A stretch of DNA of 8,417 bases from Chloroflexota bacterium (GTDB taxonomy: Bacteria; Chloroflexota; Dormibacteria; CF-121): positions 1 to 8,417 of the forward strand of contig VBGO01000202.1 in assembly GCA_005882525.1 (NCBI GenBank). The letters are read 5' to 3'. The position numbers and the translations under genes are program-made. Below the pieces are notes generated by a model. It saw only the letters and a list, made by a program, of their open reading frames with translations. It was not told the DNA's origin and did no database searches. Shown here piece after piece: positions 5,777 through 8,417 of this stretch (the first letter of the stretch is position 1; each line of letters begins with the position of its first letter).

Positions 5777-5962
5777 CCAACCGGGGACGCCGTGTGGCGG
5801 GTGAGGCTGGTTCGATCGATGTCGAGCTAACCCTGATCTAAGACCAGTTCGCGACAGACAGCTGTCGCGTGGCTCGCAAACAATGCCATCCACGCGCCCG
5901 GAGCCGGCGGCCGTGGGACCCGGAGACCACCTCGCCGCCGGCAACGGGAGCGACTCGGATCG
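5777..5962. other. Rest of the intergenic region behind the anti-sigma gene
   Basis: Together with 5714-5776 this forms a 249-bp gap with no convincing gene. It holds an 8-bp hairpin (see 5850-5869) and a weaker 11-bp-spaced direct repeat on the minus strand, TTAGAT (5841-5836) and TTAGCT (5830-5825). The stretch 5870-5962 is GC-rich without clear signals. Confidence 0.5.
5850..5869 (-). terminator. Candidate hairpin downstream of the sigma/anti-sigma operon
   Basis: CGCGACAG (5850-5857) and CTGTCGCG (5862-5869) form a perfect 8-bp stem with a 4-base loop. It sits about 93 bases beyond the anti-sigma stop and ahead of the module promoter region. No T-run follows on the minus strand, so an intrinsic terminator is only a possibility. 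Confidence 0.35.
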
Positions 5963-6760
5963 CTAGGGAAGCCCCGCCGCGATTCGGAACGCGTCGGCCT
6001 TCGAAAGGCCCGACTCGATGCGATAGGTGACGCCGCCGTGCTCCCAGATCAGCGTGTTGGCGGCCATGCGCAAGGTCTCCGGCTGATCCTGGCCGGCGAC
6101 GCGAACGACGACCATGTGAGGCTCGCCCGCAATCCACCAGCCGGGATCGCCGTGCACCGAGACTTCCTCAAGCGTCCCACCCTCCCCAAGGCCTTTCGTG
6201 ATGAAGCCGGGGTTGAGGTCGCCACGGAACTCAGTGATCAGGGCACCGAGCCCTGTTTGCTTGACGAGCGGGATGCCCGCGCGTGGCGTGTACGCGAGCG
6301 CGACCTCGCCACCTGGAATGCCGCTGTAGACATAGACGGCGTCAGGCACGCCGAGCTCGGCCGGTACGGCGATGTTGAAGCTGACCTCCGACTGGGCGTC
6401 CGCCATCGTCGTGCGGTGGCCGAGATCCAGAGGCGTCACCGAAGAGAGTGAGGGTAGCGGTGACGGCTGGCGGCTCACGATCACGCCGCGGACGTGGAAG
6501 AAATGGGCGATCGCATCGCGGGTCGCCGGGTTGGCGAGCGCGGCCGCGCCCAGCAAGACGAGCAGTACCGCCGCGACCAGGGCCAGTCGCCGCGGATCGC
6601 GCCAGAGCTCGAGCCGGCGCGGCTGAGCGACCGGTTGGGCGGTGATACGTTGGCGCACGCGGCTGGCCAGGTTCGGCGTCGGCGGATAGGGATAGTGGGA
6701 ACCGAGGTCTCGGAGTGCCTGCTCCAGGACAACGTCCGGGATACGCAGGGGATCAGCCAT
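5963..6760 (-). CDS. Membrane-anchored anti-sigma factor candidate with DUF4367-like C-terminus
   Basis: A 265-residue single-pass membrane protein. The cytoplasmic N-terminus (1-57) includes VVLEQALRDLG and YPPTPNLASRVRQRI, a pattern I associate with anti-sigma-type proteins of Chloroflexi. A transmembrane helix follows (about 58-76, LALVAAVLLVLLGAAALA), then an extracytoplasmic domain with SVHGDPGWWIAGEPHMVVV (about 191-209) and LIWEHGGVTYRIESGLSKAD (227-246), resembling DUF4367-type sensor domains. There is no HxxxCxxC zinc motif, so it is not a ZAS-type anti-sigma factor. The start has GGAG six bases upstream of the ATG; the in-frame extension to 6811 lies inside the sigma gene and is rejected. 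It overlaps the sigma gene by 8 bp, which implies translational coupling. The likely role is to hold the sigma factor at the membrane until an envelope signal arrives. That role is inferred from context. Confidence 0.8.
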   Translation of the reverse strand: MADPLRIPDVVLEQALRDLGSHYPYPPTPNLASRVRQRITAQPVAQPRRLELWRDPRRLALVAAVLLVLLGAAALANPATRDAIAHFFHVRGVIVSRQPSPLPSLSSVTPLDLGHRTTMADAQSEVSFNIAVPAELGVPDAVYVYSGIPGGEVALAYTPRAGIPLVKQTGLGALITEFRGDLNPGFITKGLGEGGTLEEVSVHGDPGWWIAGEPHMVVVRVAGQDQPETLRMAANTLIWEHGGVTYRIESGLSKADAFRIAAGLP

Positions 6761-7343
6761 TTGTCTCTCCCGCCGGCGAGGGCATGCGGATGTCAGCCGG
6801 CAAGGCGGCACGAAGTCGCGCGAGCGCCCGGGACAGCCGTGATTTCACGGTGCCTTTCGGGCAGTCGAGCGCCTCCGCCATCTCGCTTTCGGACAGATCG
6901 AAGAAGAGGCGGTAGGCAAGGATGAGGCGATCGTCTTCGCGCAAGGTCCTCAAGGTCGCGACCAGGGTGGAGCGAAACTCATCCGCCTCGGCCGCGGCCT
7001 CGGGAGACTGGGCCGAGTCCCCCGAGGCTTGGGCGACCAAGGCGCGTTCGGCCAGGACCGTCCGCCGCTGGGCCGACGTCCGGCGATTACGCGCTTCGTT
7101 GGCGACGATTCGGCACAGCCAGGGCTTGAACGGCGCGCCGGCGCGGAAACGGCCGAGCGCGTAGTAGGCGTTCACGAATGCCTCTTGGGCGGCGTCCTCC
7201 GCGTCCGCGGCGTCACCGGTGACCTGGTAGGCGACCCGAAACGCCAGCTGCTGATACTGCTGGACAAGTGCTTCATAAGCGTTCACATCGCCGTTTTTGG
7301 CTCGTTCGACGAGCGCTATGTCGTCCAGTGGCCGGCCCTCCAC
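6753..7343 (-). CDS. ECF-type RNA polymerase sigma factor
   Basis: A 196-residue sigma-70 family protein of group 4 (ECF). Region 2 (about 23-90) reads YEALVQQYQQLAFRVAYQVT, then DAEDAAQEAFVNAYYALGRF, and ends with PWLCRIVANEARNRRR-like sequence. A linker of about 35 residues is rich in Ala, Ser and Glu. Region 4 (about 125-180) has TLREDDRLILAYRLFFDLSE, the helix-turn-helix MAEALDCPKGTVKSRLSRAL and ARLRAAL. Region 3 and region 1.1 are absent, as expected. The start is a GTG; no better in-frame start is visible, and the ribosome site is weak (GAAGGG, 14 bases away). The anti-sigma gene overlaps its end. The HAD gene is divergent across 97 bp. A candidate promoter with a GGAACC -35 suggests possible autoregulation. 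Confidence 0.95.
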   Translation of the reverse strand: MEGRPLDDIALVERAKNGDVNAYEALVQQYQQLAFRVAYQVTGDAADAEDAAQEAFVNAYYALGRFRAGAPFKPWLCRIVANEARNRRTSAQRRTVLAERALVAQASGDSAQSPEAAAEADEFRSTLVATLRTLREDDRLILAYRLFFDLSESEMAEALDCPKGTVKSRLSRALARLRAALPADIRMPSPAGETNG

Positions 7344-7360
7344 GGATCGATTGCTAACCC

Positions 7361-7390
7361 TTCATACCATCCAGCCGGTCGGCTGGTTCC
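7361..7390 (-). promoter_or_regulatory. Candidate sigma-factor promoter with embedded 16-bp dyad
   Basis: On the minus strand GGAACC (7390-7385) resembles the GGAAC -35 motif of ECF promoters. It is followed after 18 bases by TATGAA (7366-7361), preceded by TGG as in an extended -10. The spacer is almost filled by the inverted repeat CCAGCCG-GT-CGGCTGG (7371-7386), with perfect 7-bp arms, which could be an operator. The -10 part does not match the CGTC-type ECF consensus, so autoregulation is uncertain. Confidence 0.4.
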
Positions 7391-7427
7391 ACGCGACCGC
7401 AGCGGAAGCGAGGCGCGACGCGAGCGG

Positions 7428-7433
7428 TAGGCT
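7428..7433 (+). promoter_or_regulatory. Candidate -10 element of a leaderless HAD-gene transcript
   Basis: TAGGCT fits TANNNT and ends exactly 7 bases before the ATG at 7441, the same spacing as TACCAT before thrC. No separate Shine-Dalgarno is clear, though GAAG lies 3 bases before the ATG. No -35 is evident. Confidence 0.35.
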
Positions 7434-7440
7434 TGAAGCG

Positions 7441-8139
7441 ATGGCATCCGATACGAGCCGCCAGTTCCTGCTGATCGATGGCGACGACACCCTCTGGGAC
7501 AACAACGTCTACTTCGAGCAGGCGATCGAGGCGTTCATCGACTTCCTGGGTCACTCGTCGATGACTCGGGAGCAGGTTCGCGCCGCCCTCGATGAGATCG
7601 AGCTCATGAATGTCAGCGTGCATGGGTACGGGTCAGCGAGCTTCACCAAGAACCTGCGGCAAACCTACGAGCGGCTCGCCGAGCGTGACCTGCGGCCGCC
7701 AGAGATCGAGCACGTGCTGCAGCTTGGCCAGCGGATCGCGACCCAGCCGGTCCAGCTCCTCCCCAACGTGGCGGAAACGGTCGGCTACCTGGCCGGTCGG
7801 CACGACCTGATGCTGCTGACCAAGGGTCACCCCGAGGAGCAGCGACTCAAGATCGAGAAATCCGGATTGGCGTCACGCTTCACCGCGACCGCGGTGGTCC
7901 ACGAGAAGGCGGAAGAAACCTACCGAGCGATCGTCCAGGAGCGGCAGCTCGACCCCACCCGTACCTGGATGATCGGCAATTCTCCGAGGTCCGACATCAA
8001 CCCGGCGCTGCAAGCCGGGCTCAACGCCGTGTTCATCCCCCATGAGCACACCTGGCGGCTCGAAAAGGAGAAGGTCACGCCTGCCGATGGACGCCTCCTC
8101 GTCCTGCGGGCGTTCGGCGAACTGCGCGCGCATTTCTAG
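7441..8139 (+). CDS. HAD-superfamily hydrolase, probable phosphatase
   Basis: A 232-residue protein of the haloacid dehalogenase superfamily. Motif I is LLIDGDDTLWDNN with nucleophile D13 and acid/base D15. Motif II is LMLLTKGH with T127. Motif III is K156 in VVHEKAEE. Motif IV is WMIGNSPRSDINPALQAG with D185. All four catalytic motifs are present, so an active Mg-dependent phosphohydrolase is expected. A helical cap is inserted between motifs I and II (about 20-105). The C-terminal NAVFIPHEHTWRLEKE is typical of a COG1011-like branch whose substrates are mostly unknown; nucleotides or small phosphate esters are possible. The frame extends upstream to 7297 into the sigma gene, but the ATG at 7441 gives the family-length N-terminus. 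It is divergent from the sigma gene, and its stop directly abuts the OsmC-family stop. Confidence 0.88.
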   Translation: MASDTSRQFLLIDGDDTLWDNNVYFEQAIEAFIDFLGHSSMTREQVRAALDEIELMNVSVHGYGSASFTKNLRQTYERLAERDLRPPEIEHVLQLGQRIATQPVQLLPNVAETVGYLAGRHDLMLLTKGHPEEQRLKIEKSGLASRFTATAVVHEKAEETYRAIVQERQLDPTRTWMIGNSPRSDINPALQAGLNAVFIPHEHTWRLEKEKVTPADGRLLVLRAFGELRAHF

Positions 8140-8417
8140 CTACGAGTCGCGGTTGGTCGTCCCCGCCGAGCTCGCCTGACCGAGGGAGAAGTTCGACTCG
8201 ACCGGCACCCCATTTCGAAGCGTATTGAGCACGACGCAATACTTCTCGGCACTGCGCAGCAGCCGCTCCGCTCGCTCGCCACGGACATCCTGGGGAACCG
8301 TCACCCGGGTCGTGCAGCGGATGGCGGTCAGGCCGATCGGGTAATCGCCCATCGCCAGCGTCCCGCGAGCGTCCCAATCGCCTTCGATCTCGACCTCGAG
8401 GGAGGCCAGCTCGATCC
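8140..8417 (-). CDS. OsmC-family protein, C-terminal part (truncated by window edge)
   Basis: About 91 residues of a gene whose start lies beyond the right edge. The visible sequence begins IELASLEVEIEGDWDARGTL, continues GDYPIGLTAIRCTTRVTVPQ, and has the characteristic helix LRSAEKYCVVLNTLRNGVPV followed by a short Ser/Gly/Thr-rich tail. This is the C-terminal half of the OsmC/Ohr fold. The cysteine in AEKYC sits where the second redox-active cysteine is found; the first would be outside the window. Proteins of this family reduce organic hydroperoxides or are less defined YhfA-like members; the visible part does not decide which. It is convergent with the HAD gene, the two stop codons forming TAGCTA with no spacer, so no terminator fits between them. 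Confidence 0.85.
   Translation of the reverse strand, partial: IELASLEVEIEGDWDARGTLAMGDYPIGLTAIRCTTRVTVPQDVRGERAERLLRSAEKYCVVLNTLRNGVPVESNFSLGQASSAGTTNRDS

Noticed and set aside
5399..5944. A 181-residue form of the small membrane protein
   Set aside because: The upstream part includes the TTCACA and TTAG repeats and a hairpin and has no ribosome site. A strong GGAG site marks the ATG at 5713.
7354..7365. A three-codon ORF (MKG) upstream of the sigma gene, like the leuB leader
   Set aside because: It overlaps the candidate -10 hexamer, so it would probably not be transcribed, and it is too short to support.
7297..8139. A 280-residue HAD protein
   Set aside because: The upstream part overlaps the sigma gene and the divergent promoter region. 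The shorter form begins just before motif I, as is usual in the family.

Overview
This is a bacterial chromosome segment that is high in GC (about two thirds by eye) and densely packed. The eight intact or partial proteins I can name are amino-acid biosynthesis enzymes and ordinary regulatory or housekeeping families. The lineage cannot be fixed from the sequence alone. The ECF sigma factor paired with a single-pass anti-sigma partner that lacks a zinc motif, the ACT-less homoserine dehydrogenase, the apparently leaderless TANNNT-type promoters and the overall style suggest an uncultivated Chloroflexota-like organism. That assignment is inference.

Left part (1-3488), amino-acid synthesis: the trpE start (partial, minus) lies 13 bp downstream of hom (minus). 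hom is divergent from thrC (plus) across only 23 bp, where two opposite -10-like hexamers share their TA. thrC runs convergently into leuB (minus), and their stop codons overlap by 4 bp. Hom and ThrC are the branch-point and last enzymes of threonine synthesis. LeuB is the third enzyme of leucine synthesis, and TrpE commits chorismate to tryptophan.

Middle part (3490-5962), a two-component module on the minus strand: a small glycine-rich membrane protein, an OmpR-family response regulator and a sensor histidine kinase, in that order of transcription. The kinase reading frame is broken inside its dimerisation domain, where a short segment also seems to be missing, so it is called a pseudogene or a sequence error. 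Upstream of the small gene is an 11-bp-spaced direct repeat, TTCACA-N5-TTCACA, of the kind bound by OmpR/PhoB-type regulators. This suggests that the regulator controls its own module.

Right part (5963-8417): an ECF sigma factor and its overlapping membrane-anchored partner (minus), divergent from a HAD-family phosphatase (plus). The HAD stop codon directly abuts the stop codon of a partial OsmC-family gene (minus) that leaves the window. The 97-bp sigma/HAD spacer holds a 16-bp dyad inside a candidate sigma promoter, and a TANNNT-N7-ATG arrangement in front of the HAD gene that repeats the one in front of thrC.

I see no RNA genes, insertion sequences, CRISPR arrays or phage genes. The most notable points are regulatory: the shared hom/thrC promoter, the OmpR-like direct repeat, the sigma-promoter dyad, the leuB leader and the broken histidine kinase.
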